This document shows, piece after piece, positions 26,827 to 34,883 of a stretch of DNA of 64,000 nt. Source of the DNA: CAYRLW01 sp964425215 (lineage in GTDB: Bacteria; Spirochaetota; Spirochaetia; Treponematales; Breznakiellaceae); the NCBI GenBank assembly GCA_964425215.1, contig CAYRLW010000001.1, positions 62,001 to 126,000 on the forward strand. The letters are read 5' to 3'. Below the pieces are notes generated by a model, which did not search any database, had not been told where the DNA came from, and saw only the letters and a program-made list of their open reading frames with translations. The stretch's first letter is position 1; each line of letters opens with the position of its first letter. The position numbers and the translations under genes are program-made.

Positions 26827-27510
26827 CTAGCCGATTCGGGTGCCCACAAAGGGCTGGTTTAAAAGGATGTTCCGTAGATTGTCCAAATCTTTGCCGGCGG
26901 CGCAAATCACCGGTAGGTTAAGTTTTGCCGCGTGCCGGCTGGCTACCGGATCGAAGGGTACGTTTTTCCCCGGGACCCACTGGTCACCGATAATAGAGCG
27001 AAAATCGGCCCATGAAATTTGATCGATGGGCTTGGCGGCGGGGTTTTTCTTTGGATCGTCGGTGTATACCTTGGCGATATTGGAAAGGTTGATAACCCGG
27101 TCGGCCTGAAACCGTTCGGCCAGCAGAACCGCGTCGTAGTCCGTCGAAAACCCGGGTTTCCACCCGGCGGCGACGAGCACACGGCCCACGAAGGGACCCA
27201 CCTGCGTGGGGTCGATAACCACCTCCTGGGGACACCATTCGCCCATAATGGCCTTTAATAATTGGGCGTTCAGCCGGGTAGCCATGATGCCTATCCAATC
27301 GGCCTGTTCGTCGGAGCTTGCTTCCACCACCGAGCGGTAGGCTTTTTGCCATGACCGGGCTGGACCGCCCCCACCGACCACCAGAATAAAGCGCCGCTTT
27401 TCGTCCTGTTTTAAAAACTCCCGAATAAGGGCCACAAAGGATCCAAGAAAATCGCTATCGGGATTTTCAGGAGCCACAATCGAACCGCCCAAGGATATAA
27501 CCGTAACCAT
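26827..27510 (-). CDS. UMP kinase, archaeal type (amino-acid-kinase fold)
   Basis: 227 residues. Phosphorylates UMP to UDP. The N-terminal ISLGGSIVAPENPDSDFL and the segment VYTDDPKKNPAAKPI match archaeal UMP kinases (the PENPD and ADPKK motifs) better than the usual bacterial PyrH, which begins with a KLSGE-type motif. ATP-binding GGGGPAR lies near residue 48. The start at 27510 is chosen because GAGGAGAAAGCGGTT precedes it. It starts 14 bp after the stop of the secreted transglutaminase-like gene. Confidence 0.75.
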   Translation of the reverse strand: MVTVISLGGSIVAPENPDSDFLGSFVALIREFLKQDEKRRFILVVGGGGPARSWQKAYRSVVEASSDEQADWIGIMATRLNAQLLKAIMGEWCPQEVVIDPTQVGPFVGRVLVAAGWKPGFSTDYDAVLLAERFQADRVINLSNIAKVYTDDPKKNPAAKPIDQISWADFRSIIGDQWVPGKNVPFDPVASRHAAKLNLPVICAAGKDLDNLRNILLNQPFVGTRIG

Positions 27511-27523
27511 AACCGCTTTCTCC

Positions 27524-29149
27524 TCAATAAATTCCCGTGACTTGTACATCGCTCCAAAGGGAAGAGTAGGCTTCCAATCCCCCCACCGCTTCTTCCCAAA
27601 TGGTTTGTAAAGAGTATTCCTGGTCCCGTATGGCCACCCGACCCTTGGGATTCATCTGGGAAAGGATCGCCTGACCCCGCGAAAAGGTTACCCGTTGGTT
27701 ATCCAGGTTTCCAAAATAATAATTATACGGATCGTCCCGTAAAACGAAGGCTCCCGGGGCTTTTCCGCTTCCCAGGCTTGGGTCCACGGGGATCCAGCCG
27801 AAACCATCGATCCAAAATTCAGCCCAAAAGTGTTTGTACGCGGTTCTGTTTTTATCGATTAAAAAGCCCGAAACCGGAATCGCGGGAATATTAAGGGCCC
27901 GCGCCAGGGCGCAGAATAACAAGGCCCCTTGATACGGGTCCGCCTTCTTTTCGTGGATCGCGTCGAGCAAACTTAATCGGGTGGGACTCGCTTGAATACC
28001 CCCCTGGGAGACGAGCCAATCGTAGATCATACGGGCCTTAATGTAGGGGTTTTTTTCCTTTCCCCCGATGCGGGACGCAAGGGCCGCGATTTCATCGTTA
28101 TCCGAAGGAATGAGGGCCGTCGGTACGGTATAGGCGGCTTGTACCGCCGATGAGGGATCCGGTTTTATCAATTGGCTCTTTACGTTGGTTTCTACGGCGT
28201 ATACATCGACCAAATAGGATAAAGAAACCCCTGTTTTAAGTCCTTCGGTCAGGTCTTTTAATTGAAATAACGAAACCCCCCGATGGTCTTCCACAAAGGG
28301 TGTCATGCTTCGAGATAATAACTGGGCTTTCCTTTGGGTGGCCGACGTTACGGGTAAGGGAAGCCATAGATACAGGGTGTTAGATCCGCTGGCTTTTTGA
28401 ATCTGAATATCCACCGAATAGGATATGGAATAACTTTTTTTGTCCTTATATATTTTGGTTCCCGGTCGATCGGTTACATCAAAAAACACGGGAATGCTGG
28501 TTCCCCGGGCTGTCTGAACCTCCAAGTTTCCGCTGATCGCCCCATCGGGGACCCGTACTTTAAGTTCCCTATCGCTCCACTGTTCATACCCAAAATCGGT
28601 CTCGAAGACTTCCACAGAGGTAGGACTGGTGGTTACCGCAGGACCCGGTTCCACGTTCCACGCGAACTGAACCGTGCTGTTCTCTCGCGACGCTCCAAAA
28701 TTCCTTCCCGTTATGGTCACCAGGGAACCAATTCTGCCGGAAGAAGGATCGATGGAATCGATTCGAGGCCCGTCTCCGGTAGCGGAACCTGAAATTGGCT
28801 GGGGCATGCTGGCCCGGTTGGTAAAAAGGGCTGGGTTGCTCTTTTTACCGTGGGTATGCACGTAAACTAACCCCGAATCCCCAAAATCGGGAATACGGAC
28901 GGCGATTTCATTGTCCTTCCATTCTATATACGACGAGGCGGTGGGGGAAATACCCGCTATGCTGACGTACCCTTCCTTTCGAGCATCCCCAAAGCCGCTC
29001 CCTTGAATCGTTAAGACCTCCCCCATATTACCAATACGGGGGTCTATGGAATTGATTTTAGGTCCGCCTCCAAAACACGAAGAGAAGGATAGGGTGAGTA
29101 TGGAGATGGCAAGGCCAAAAAAAAGGCGTCTATTGGCTGGGTGCGTCAT
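27524..29149 (-). CDS. Lipoprotein with two IPT/TIG domains and a transglutaminase-like domain
   Basis: 541 residues. Signal peptide followed by a lipobox-like FSSC (Cys25). Two IPT/TIG immunoglobulin-like domains: INSIDPRIGNMGEVLTIQGSGFG (about 32-105) and IDSIDPSSGRIGSLVTITGRNFG (about 130-225). The C-terminal half contains a transglutaminase-like core with Cys in LLFCALARALNIPA, His in YKHFWAEFW and Asp in WIPVDPSLG, the Cys-His-Asp triad order. It may cross-link or cleave envelope peptides. The ATG at 29149 is preferred over a GTG at 29209; it overlaps the previous gene's 3' end by 20 bp, so expression is coupled. Confidence 0.75.
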   Translation of the reverse strand: MTHPANRRLFFGLAISILTLSFSSCFGGGPKINSIDPRIGNMGEVLTIQGSGFGDARKEGYVSIAGISPTASSYIEWKDNEIAVRIPDFGDSGLVYVHTHGKKSNPALFTNRASMPQPISGSATGDGPRIDSIDPSSGRIGSLVTITGRNFGASRENSTVQFAWNVEPGPAVTTSPTSVEVFETDFGYEQWSDRELKVRVPDGAISGNLEVQTARGTSIPVFFDVTDRPGTKIYKDKKSYSISYSVDIQIQKASGSNTLYLWLPLPVTSATQRKAQLLSRSMTPFVEDHRGVSLFQLKDLTEGLKTGVSLSYLVDVYAVETNVKSQLIKPDPSSAVQAAYTVPTALIPSDNDEIAALASRIGGKEKNPYIKARMIYDWLVSQGGIQASPTRLSLLDAIHEKKADPYQGALLFCALARALNIPAIPVSGFLIDKNRTAYKHFWAEFWIDGFGWIPVDPSLGSGKAPGAFVLRDDPYNYYFGNLDNQRVTFSRGQAILSQMNPKGRVAIRDQEYSLQTIWEEAVGGLEAYSSLWSDVQVTGIY

Positions 29150-29759
29150 GGGTCGCTTGATTATCCCCGGTACTTTTTTGATCCGTTTTTGGGTCCTGCT
29201 TGGTATCACCCTTTTTTACATCCCCTGGAGAATTTTTAACATCCCCCGGGGAAGACGGGGCCCCGGAAGCTTTGTCCTCCGCTTTTTTATAGGGGTGCAA
29301 CTCTACCTGTATTTCAATCTGCGCGTGACCGTCCTTGGTTTGGGGGCCCAGGGGGAAAAAGTAGATCCGTTCCCCAAAATCCAACGGAATTGTCTGCATG
29401 GTAGTTTGATACCGGATTCCCTCGGTTCCCGTATTCACCCAGACTTGCCCTTGGGCAACCAGCACTTGGCGACCGTCGTCCCTCCGGTAGGGGGTAAATT
29501 GGACAAGCACTACCACGTTTTGTCCCACCAGTTTTAAAGAAACCGGACGACCGGGTATGGTAACCTTGGAATTTTCCGAATTCCACACTTCCTGTTGATT
29601 CCGCTCCACGACCCGGGCGACGATATCAATAACCACCGCCTTATCCTGTAGGCCGGGTATTACATTTAACGAGGAATCCTCCGCGTAAGCGGAGGCGGCA
29701 CAGAAAAAGAGCACCGCCCCAAGGGTTGCGAAACTAAAGGATCGAGGAAGTTGACGCAT
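29130..29759 (-). CDS. Secreted protein, unknown
   Basis: 209 residues. Signal peptide (cleavage after ASAYA, about residue 26), then a beta-rich domain (about 30-155) with QNVVVLVQFTPYRRDD and a charged low-complexity tail with repeated SPGDVKN/SPGDVKK units (about 165-209). Not recognised. Start overlaps the anti-sigma stop codon by one base (TAATG), so it is tightly coupled to the anti-sigma gene and probably belongs to the envelope response. Confidence 0.65.
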   Translation of the reverse strand: MRQLPRSFSFATLGAVLFFCAASAYAEDSSLNVIPGLQDKAVVIDIVARVVERNQQEVWNSENSKVTIPGRPVSLKLVGQNVVVLVQFTPYRRDDGRQVLVAQGQVWVNTGTEGIRYQTTMQTIPLDFGERIYFFPLGPQTKDGHAQIEIQVELHPYKKAEDKASGAPSSPGDVKNSPGDVKKGDTKQDPKTDQKSTGDNQATHDAPSQ

Positions 29760-30361
29760 TAGGGCGCGTTGCTCCTTGTATAATCGGCGGCTCGGACTAT
29801 GGATGGTTCTCCTGAGGGCACGAATTTATTGTTTTCCGGTAAACGGATAATAACGATATCCGTACTGTTATCCTGGGACTGCAGGTATTTAAGAACGTCC
29901 GACATATCGGAAACGGGAACTACCCCTTGAACCTGGGACCCGATTCGGGCTATGGCTTGGTCCTTTTGTTTTTGAACCGTTAAAGGCCCGCCAACAAGAG
30001 CGGCAAAAAAGGCTACCGCTATTACCGCGGCTATCGCGGCGGGGACGGGAATAGTCAGCGGTCGTCTCCACACCTTTACCGAAGGGGCCGACGTCCGCGT
30101 ATTGATCGATCTATAGAGATTTTTCCAAACCCGGCTTTTCGCTTCTTCAAGACGATCGTTGGATACCATAAACCGTTCCCTCAAAGCGATACCGTCGGTC
30201 CCGTTCCCTGGACTTAAAAGACTTTCAGACAAGCGGTCATAGACCGATAACCGCTCTTGGCAGGTAGAACATTCGGACACGTGGGCCTCCAACTTTTCCC
30301 GCCACGGGGAGGGAAGTTCTCCATCGTGGTACACCGAAAGAAGCTGACGATCAGGACACAT
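29759..30361 (-). CDS. Anti-sigma factor with zinc-finger (zf-HC2) domain
   Basis: 200 residues. The N-terminal H-x3-C-x2-C zinc motif (HVSECSTC, about residues 28-35) is that of anti-sigma zinc-binding domains. One transmembrane helix near 110-132 (AAIAAVIAVAFFAALVGG) and an extracytoplasmic tail. It should hold the upstream ECF sigma factor inactive and release it on an envelope signal. Start at ATG 30361 has AAGGAC upstream; a GTG at 30367 is also possible. Overlaps the sigma gene by 11 bp. Confidence 0.8.
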   Translation of the reverse strand: MCPDRQLLSVYHDGELPSPWREKLEAHVSECSTCQERLSVYDRLSESLLSPGNGTDGIALRERFMVSNDRLEEAKSRVWKNLYRSINTRTSAPSVKVWRRPLTIPVPAAIAAVIAVAFFAALVGGPLTVQKQKDQAIARIGSQVQGVVPVSDMSDVLKYLQSQDNSTDIVIIRLPENNKFVPSGEPSIVRAADYTRSNAP

Positions 30362-30857
30362 AGGCACCGTCCTTTCCCATCAATTCGGCCAACCGTTCCC
30401 GGGCCCTAAAGACCCGAACCTTTACGTTGCCCTCGCTAATGCCCAGGGCTCGGCCGATTTCCTTGTAATTCAATTCTCCGTACTCTTTCAATATTAACAC
30501 GGTTCTCAAATTTTCAGGAAGCCTATCCATGGCCTCTTTTACCTCGTTTTTGGTTTCGTTTTTAAGGAAAACCGTTTCCCCGGTTTCCTGTACCCGGTGA
30601 TCTTCCCGGAAAGCCTTTTGATAGGCCTTCCGCTCCCGGTCCTTTCGCTTAGCGTAATTCAACGCCGCGTTTTTAACGACCCGTATCAGCCAATACTTGG
30701 CCTCATCCTGGTTCGGAAAGGTCATACCCTTTTCGTAGAGGCGGAAAAAAGCGTCCTGGCAAAGATCCTCCGCAACGTCTTCGCTGGCGGTAATACGATA
30801 CGCAACCCGAAACAAAATAGGGAACACCGTATCGTATAAATGGCGGAACTCCGCCAT
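30351..30857 (-). CDS. ECF-type RNA polymerase sigma factor
   Basis: 168 residues. Sigma-70 region 2 (about 5-75, with DVAEDLCQDAFFRLYE) and region 4 (about 110-160, with ALGISEGNVKVRVFRARERL as the helix-turn-helix). Domain 1 and 3 are absent, as in extracytoplasmic-function sigma factors. Followed by an overlapping anti-sigma gene and two envelope genes, so this looks like a self-contained stress regulon. The start at 30857 gives the shorter protein; a TTG at 30893 is possible. Confidence 0.85.
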   Translation of the reverse strand: MAEFRHLYDTVFPILFRVAYRITASEDVAEDLCQDAFFRLYEKGMTFPNQDEAKYWLIRVVKNAALNYAKRKDRERKAYQKAFREDHRVQETGETVFLKNETKNEVKEAMDRLPENLRTVLILKEYGELNYKEIGRALGISEGNVKVRVFRARERLAELMGKDGAYVS

Positions 30858-30896
30858 GGATATTTTCCCACCCGTGTTTAAGAACAATCTCAATAC

Positions 30897-30944
30897 CCCA
30901 ATCGTTACAGAATTACAACGGTTCTAACTGCCGTTCCCAAGGTT
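30897..30944 (-). promoter_or_regulatory. Candidate ECF-sigma promoter/operator
   Basis: Between cysS and the sigma gene the minus strand has GGAAC, the usual -35 core of ECF sigma promoters, embedded in an inverted repeat AACGG/CCGTT (30917-30935) and followed by a TCTGTAA stretch. Autoregulation is plausible but the spacing to a -10 is not decisive. Confidence 0.3.
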
Positions 30945-31019
30945 TCTCTTGCGCTATTTTTGCGTTACACGTTTATCTCTCAATATAAAATAAACTTGCA
31001 AAAATATTGCCCTTACGTT

Positions 31020-32480
31020 TTAATTACCCCTTAGTTTCCATTTTGTTCCAGCGCTTCCATCTTCCAGCACCACGCCTTTTTCTTGTAAAGCCGAACGGAT
31101 AGCGTCGGCTTTAGCGAAGTCCCGAGCTTTTTTCGCTTGGGTTCGTTCGGCCACCAGGGCTTCTATCTCCTGAACAAAGCTTGGGTCTAGGGAAACTTCC
31201 GGTTCCGCCCTTTGGGCTTCCAGGGCTAGGTTTAGGCCTAGGACCCTATCCATATCCATGGCCGCCGATAGAGCCTGGAGTGGGGGAACCTGGGGATCCC
31301 GTAACAGCCCCCAAAGTTCCGCTAGAGCCCGGGGGGTAGAAAGATCGTCTTCCAACGCCGCGTCAAAAGCCTGAAGATGGGCAACCGCCTCTTCTCCCAG
31401 GGTGGAACGGTCCACGGTCTGGTCAAATAGGAAAGGAGTAGGCGTCCCGATTTTGGCGTAAACAGAGCGAATTTTTTCGTTTAAAGAATACCGGGCGTTG
31501 CGGGCGCTGTCCAGGGCTTCGTAGGAAAATTGCAACTGGCTCCGATAGTGGCCTAAAAGCAGGAAATATCGATAATCCAGAGGATCGTAGCCCGAGTCCA
31601 CGATGGTTTGAAGGGTAAGGAAGGAGCCTGAAGATTTAGACATTTTGCCCTTATCCATTACTAAAAATTCGTTATGAACCCAGTAGTTAACCCATTTTTT
31701 CCCCGTGGCCGCCTCGCTTTGGGCGATTTCGTTGGTATGGTGGATTGGAATATGGTCAATTCCCCCGGCGTGAATATCAAACTGTTCGCCCAGGTACTTC
31801 ATGCTCATGGCGGAACACTCTATGTGCCACCCCGGATATCCCCGTCCCCAGGGGCTGTCCCACACCAGGGCTTGATTCTCGAACTTGCTTTTGGTGAACC
31901 AGAGGGCAAAATCCATGGGGTTTTTTTTGTTTTCATCCACCCCAATGCGGGCTCCCGCCTTAAGGTCCTCAATTTTAAGCCGGGCCAACTGACCGTAGGT
32001 GGGGAATTTGGTGATGTCGAAATAGAGATTCCCTCCGGCCCTATAGGTATACCCCCGCGCTTCAATCCGTTTGATAAGGGCGATCATGTCGTCGATGTGT
32101 TCGGTAGCCCGGCATACTACCGTGGGACGGAGTATGTTAAGCCGCTGGGTATCCTTAAAAAAAGCGTCGGTGTAAAAAGCCGCCACCTCGAGGACGCTCT
32201 TGCCCCGTTCTTCGGCGCTTTTTATCATTTTATCGTCCCCCGAATCGTCGTCCCCCGTTAGATGCCCCACGTCGGTAATGTTCATTACGTGGGTAACCTC
32301 ATAGCCTAACCTTCGGAGGGTCCGGACTAATATGTCGTGGGTAACGTAGGCCCGTAGGTTGCCAATATGTGCGTAGTTGTACACCGTGGGACCACAGCCG
32401 TAAAAGCCGACCTTCCCCGGCGTAATGGGGGTAAACGTTTCCTGCTGTCGAGCCATGGTGTTATACAGAGAAAGGGACAT
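31020..32480 (-). CDS. cysS: Cysteinyl-tRNA synthetase
   Basis: 486 residues. Class I synthetase for cysteine. CGPTVYNYAHIGNLRAY near the N-terminus contains the zinc-ligand Cys and the HIGH motif (HIGN); KMSKSSG near residue 278 is the KMSKS loop. The C-terminal helical region carries the AEPEVSLDP-like variable segment. ATG 32480 follows CGGAGGTTCC, so the shorter start is preferred over 32507. Divergent from murB with only 36 bp between start codons. Confidence 0.96.
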   Translation of the reverse strand: MSLSLYNTMARQQETFTPITPGKVGFYGCGPTVYNYAHIGNLRAYVTHDILVRTLRRLGYEVTHVMNITDVGHLTGDDDSGDDKMIKSAEERGKSVLEVAAFYTDAFFKDTQRLNILRPTVVCRATEHIDDMIALIKRIEARGYTYRAGGNLYFDITKFPTYGQLARLKIEDLKAGARIGVDENKKNPMDFALWFTKSKFENQALVWDSPWGRGYPGWHIECSAMSMKYLGEQFDIHAGGIDHIPIHHTNEIAQSEAATGKKWVNYWVHNEFLVMDKGKMSKSSGSFLTLQTIVDSGYDPLDYRYFLLLGHYRSQLQFSYEALDSARNARYSLNEKIRSVYAKIGTPTPFLFDQTVDRSTLGEEAVAHLQAFDAALEDDLSTPRALAELWGLLRDPQVPPLQALSAAMDMDRVLGLNLALEAQRAEPEVSLDPSFVQEIEALVAERTQAKKARDFAKADAIRSALQEKGVVLEDGSAGTKWKLRGN

Positions 32481-32502
32481 GGAACCTCCGGGATAAATTC
32501 GG

Positions 32503-32508
32503 TACAAT
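32503..32508 (+). promoter_or_regulatory. murB -10 element
   Basis: TACAAT, preceded by GG, nine bases before the murB ATG at 32517. No convincing -35. Transcription would begin at or within a few bases of the start codon. Confidence 0.4.
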
Positions 32509-32516
32509 TCTAAAGT

Positions 32517-33452
32517 ATGATAAACCTACGTAAATTAATGGAAAAAATCAATACGGAAGCTTCTTTTAAAGGGGAGTTGGTCTTTGGCGAACCCTTAAAA
32601 AACCATACCACCTTTAAGGTTGGGGGCCCTGCGGATGTTTGGGTTCGACCGGAAGCGGATATTTTTCCATCCTACGTGGCCCGACTGGGAAAAATAACCC
32701 AACAGGAGGGGGTACCCCTTTTTATTCTCGGTGGGGGAGCCAATGTGGTGGTTTCCGACCGGGGTATCCGGGGCGTGGTGCTGGACACCACCGCCTGGAC
32801 GGGGTGGGACTGGTTGGACGGCGCGGTGGAAGCGCGTTCCGGTACCCCGGTGGATACCGTGGCCACCGCCTGCGCCCAGCGGGGCTCCGGGGGCTTGGAA
32901 TTTTTGGCCGGGATGCCCGGAACCGTCGGCGGCGCCCTGTGGATGAATGCCCGTTGCTACGGCAGTTCCGTATCCGACGTTCTTTTGGAAACCACCTTTC
33001 TGGACGAAGCGTGGGAAAAACGGGTTCTTCCCTTTAAACCGGAAGATTTTTCTTACAAACGGAGCCCCTTTCAAGCTCGGAGCGTTCTCATCCTTTCGGG
33101 GCGATTCCGCCTTGTTCCGGAAGAGCCGGGGGAATTAGAAAAAAAAATGACCGAATACCGGGAGGATCGGGAGTCAAAGGGCCACTATCGGTTCCCCAGC
33201 GCCGGCTCGGCCTTTAAAAACAACCGGGATTTTGGAAAACCCACGGGGATGATAATCGATGAACTGGGACTTCGGGGCCTTCGTGTTGGGGACGCCGAGG
33301 TAGCCCCCTGGCACGGCAATATCATTATTAACCGGGGAGGGGCCAGCGCCCATGACATCCGCCATTTAACCGAAATAGTGGCCCAAAGGGTCTGGGAACA
33401 ACGGGGCCTCCGCTTGGAACCAGAAATACTTTTTGTGGGGGAATGGGACTGA
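32517..33452 (+). CDS. murB: UDP-N-acetylenolpyruvoylglucosamine reductase
   Basis: 311 residues. Reduces the enolpyruvyl group to form UDP-MurNAc in peptidoglycan synthesis. FAD-binding motif NHTTFKVGGPADVW near residue 28, LGGGANVVVSDRGIRG near 73, GLEFLAGMPGTVGGALWMNARCYG near 125 and SAGSAFKN near 228 (the conserved Ser is the proton donor) are all characteristic. This is the short (type II, about 300-residue) form. The start ATG is only 9 bp after a -10-like TACAAT; a second Met at 32538 is an alternative. Divergent from cysS. Confidence 0.93.
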   Translation: MINLRKLMEKINTEASFKGELVFGEPLKNHTTFKVGGPADVWVRPEADIFPSYVARLGKITQQEGVPLFILGGGANVVVSDRGIRGVVLDTTAWTGWDWLDGAVEARSGTPVDTVATACAQRGSGGLEFLAGMPGTVGGALWMNARCYGSSVSDVLLETTFLDEAWEKRVLPFKPEDFSYKRSPFQARSVLILSGRFRLVPEEPGELEKKMTEYREDRESKGHYRFPSAGSAFKNNRDFGKPTGMIIDELGLRGLRVGDAEVAPWHGNIIINRGGASAHDIRHLTEIVAQRVWEQRGLRLEPEILFVGEWD

Positions 33453-33544
33453 AGGGCTGTGACATGGAAGCGGTATGGATTTTTAACACGGTTCGTATAT
33501 TCTGCAAAACCGCCGGGGAAAACGGAATTTTATAAGGAATTCGG

Positions 33545-33564
33545 CTATACTTAGCGGTATAGTT
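33545..33564 (+). promoter_or_regulatory. Inverted repeat with promoter-like hexamers
   Basis: CTATAC (33545-33550) and GTATAG (33557-33562) form an inverted repeat that contains TATACT and TATAGT -10-like hexamers, about 80 bp before the FecR gene. Could be promoter, operator or both. Confidence 0.35.
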
Positions 33565-33643
33565 AGCCTGTGATCATGGAGCCTTGGGATACTTGGAACC
33601 GATCGAAGGGCCAAGGCAAAACCGATAAGGGAGGATGCTTCCG

Positions 33644-34795
33644 ATGTATCGTAAAATGGGAATACTCTGTGGTTTTTTATTGATAGCCCTAAGTCTGCAG
33701 GGGGCCTACGCCGCCACGGCGGTACAGGTGGGGGTCGTGGAGGAGTTGTTTGGATCGGTTCAGGTTACCCGTAGGGGCGAAGTCCTCGGATCCATCGATA
33801 TGGGTGAATCCATAGAAAATTACGACCTTATCAAAACCGGTTCCGACGGGAGCGTGGTAATCAGCCTAACCCAGGGTACCGGTATGACGGGAACCCTGGT
33901 CGTTAAACCCAATTCGGTGTTTACGGTCAAGTCCGACGTGGTTCAAGGGAAGCCCACCACCGAAGGGGACGTGCTGGTAGGATCGGTGGGTGTTAAGGTG
34001 AAAAAAATATCCGGGGATCCCGCTTTAAGAGTTCGGACGGGCAACACGGTCATGGGGGTTCGGGGAACCGAATTTGAAGTGGTTGTTTCGGTGAACGATT
34101 CCCTGTTAGTCGCCTGCGTCGAAGGCCGGGTAGCCTGCTCCGCCGACGATGGAACCGAGGTAGACGCGGTCCCCGGCGAGGCGGTGGAACGGAAAACGGG
34201 GGAAGCTTTGCGGCGGATCCCCGTGGCGGTTTCTTCGGTAAAAGACTTTAGGGACCGCTGGATCGCCGATGAAATTACTGCCTTTAGGGCTTCCCCCGTG
34301 GCGGCCCTGAACCAGTACGCCCAGGCGTACAACCGTATGGTAGCCCAGTTCCGCCAGGCCTCGGCGGCCTTGGAAGGCGAGCCGGTGTTTACCCAGTGGA
34401 AGAAGGAGTATAAGGCTGGAACGGCGGTCTCTTCCAGGGATGTGACCGTGATGAAGCAGAAAAGCGTAATGGTCAAAAAACTGATGGCGGTCCGCCAGGT
34501 TCTGTTCCTCTTTGAAAGGGTCTACTACCGGTTGGATGAAATCCGTTCCTACGTTCCAGACTCGGCGCTGAACGCGACCCTGTCCAACGGACAGCGGGTG
34601 GACGCGTTCCTCCGGCAAATTCAGGGGGAACAAAAGGAATTGGCCCGCATGGCAGCCCAATACCGGTTGGCCCTGCGCTTGTACGCGGATCGCAACGATG
34701 GGCACGAACCCGTATCGGTGGGCGAAGGCGATAGCGGTACCAGTTCCGGTAGCGGGGATTCTTTTTTTGATTCCAGCGATAATTTTTTCAATTGA
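33644..34795 (+). CDS. Secreted FecR-domain protein
   Basis: 383 residues. Signal peptide (cleavage near GAYA-ATA, about residue 24). FecR-type domain about 30-200: GSIDMGESIENYDLIKTG, then VRTGNTVMGVRGTEFEVV (near 135), which is the domain's core motif. After it, a helical region (about 205-345) and a Ser/Gly/Asp-rich C-terminus (GDSGTSSGSGDSFFDSSDN). No sigma/receptor partners are present, so this is not a Fec signalling set. Likely an envelope protein using the fold for structure. The start at 33644 places GGGAGG at 9 nt; ATG 33635 would sit directly on the ribosome binding site. Confidence 0.75.
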   Translation: MYRKMGILCGFLLIALSLQGAYAATAVQVGVVEELFGSVQVTRRGEVLGSIDMGESIENYDLIKTGSDGSVVISLTQGTGMTGTLVVKPNSVFTVKSDVVQGKPTTEGDVLVGSVGVKVKKISGDPALRVRTGNTVMGVRGTEFEVVVSVNDSLLVACVEGRVACSADDGTEVDAVPGEAVERKTGEALRRIPVAVSSVKDFRDRWIADEITAFRASPVAALNQYAQAYNRMVAQFRQASAALEGEPVFTQWKKEYKAGTAVSSRDVTVMKQKSVMVKKLMAVRQVLFLFERVYYRLDEIRSYVPDSALNATLSNGQRVDAFLRQIQGEQKELARMAAQYRLALRLYADRNDGHEPVSVGEGDSGTSSGSGDSFFDSSDNFFN

Positions 34796-34821
34796 CCGGC
34801 TGAAAAGTTCTACCCGCGCCG

Positions 34822-34851
34822 TTGACAAAGCCGTGATTGGCTCCCTATACT
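34822..34851 (+). promoter_or_regulatory. Promoter of the CNB gene
   Basis: TTGACA at 34822-34827 and TATACT at 34846-34851, 18-bp spacing; well-formed sigma-70 type. Confidence 0.65.
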
Positions 34852-34883
34852 TTCAATAGCATCGGGGATGTATGGGGAGCGGG

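Noticed and set aside
30980..31015. Decayed copy of the triple-hairpin element (GCAAAAATATTGC)
   Set aside because: Only one inner arm resembles the element; no hairpin modules or linker are present.
33644..34795. FecR as part of an iron-dicitrate signalling system
   Set aside because: No FecI sigma factor or TonB-dependent receptor is adjacent, and the protein has its own signal peptide and different C-terminus.
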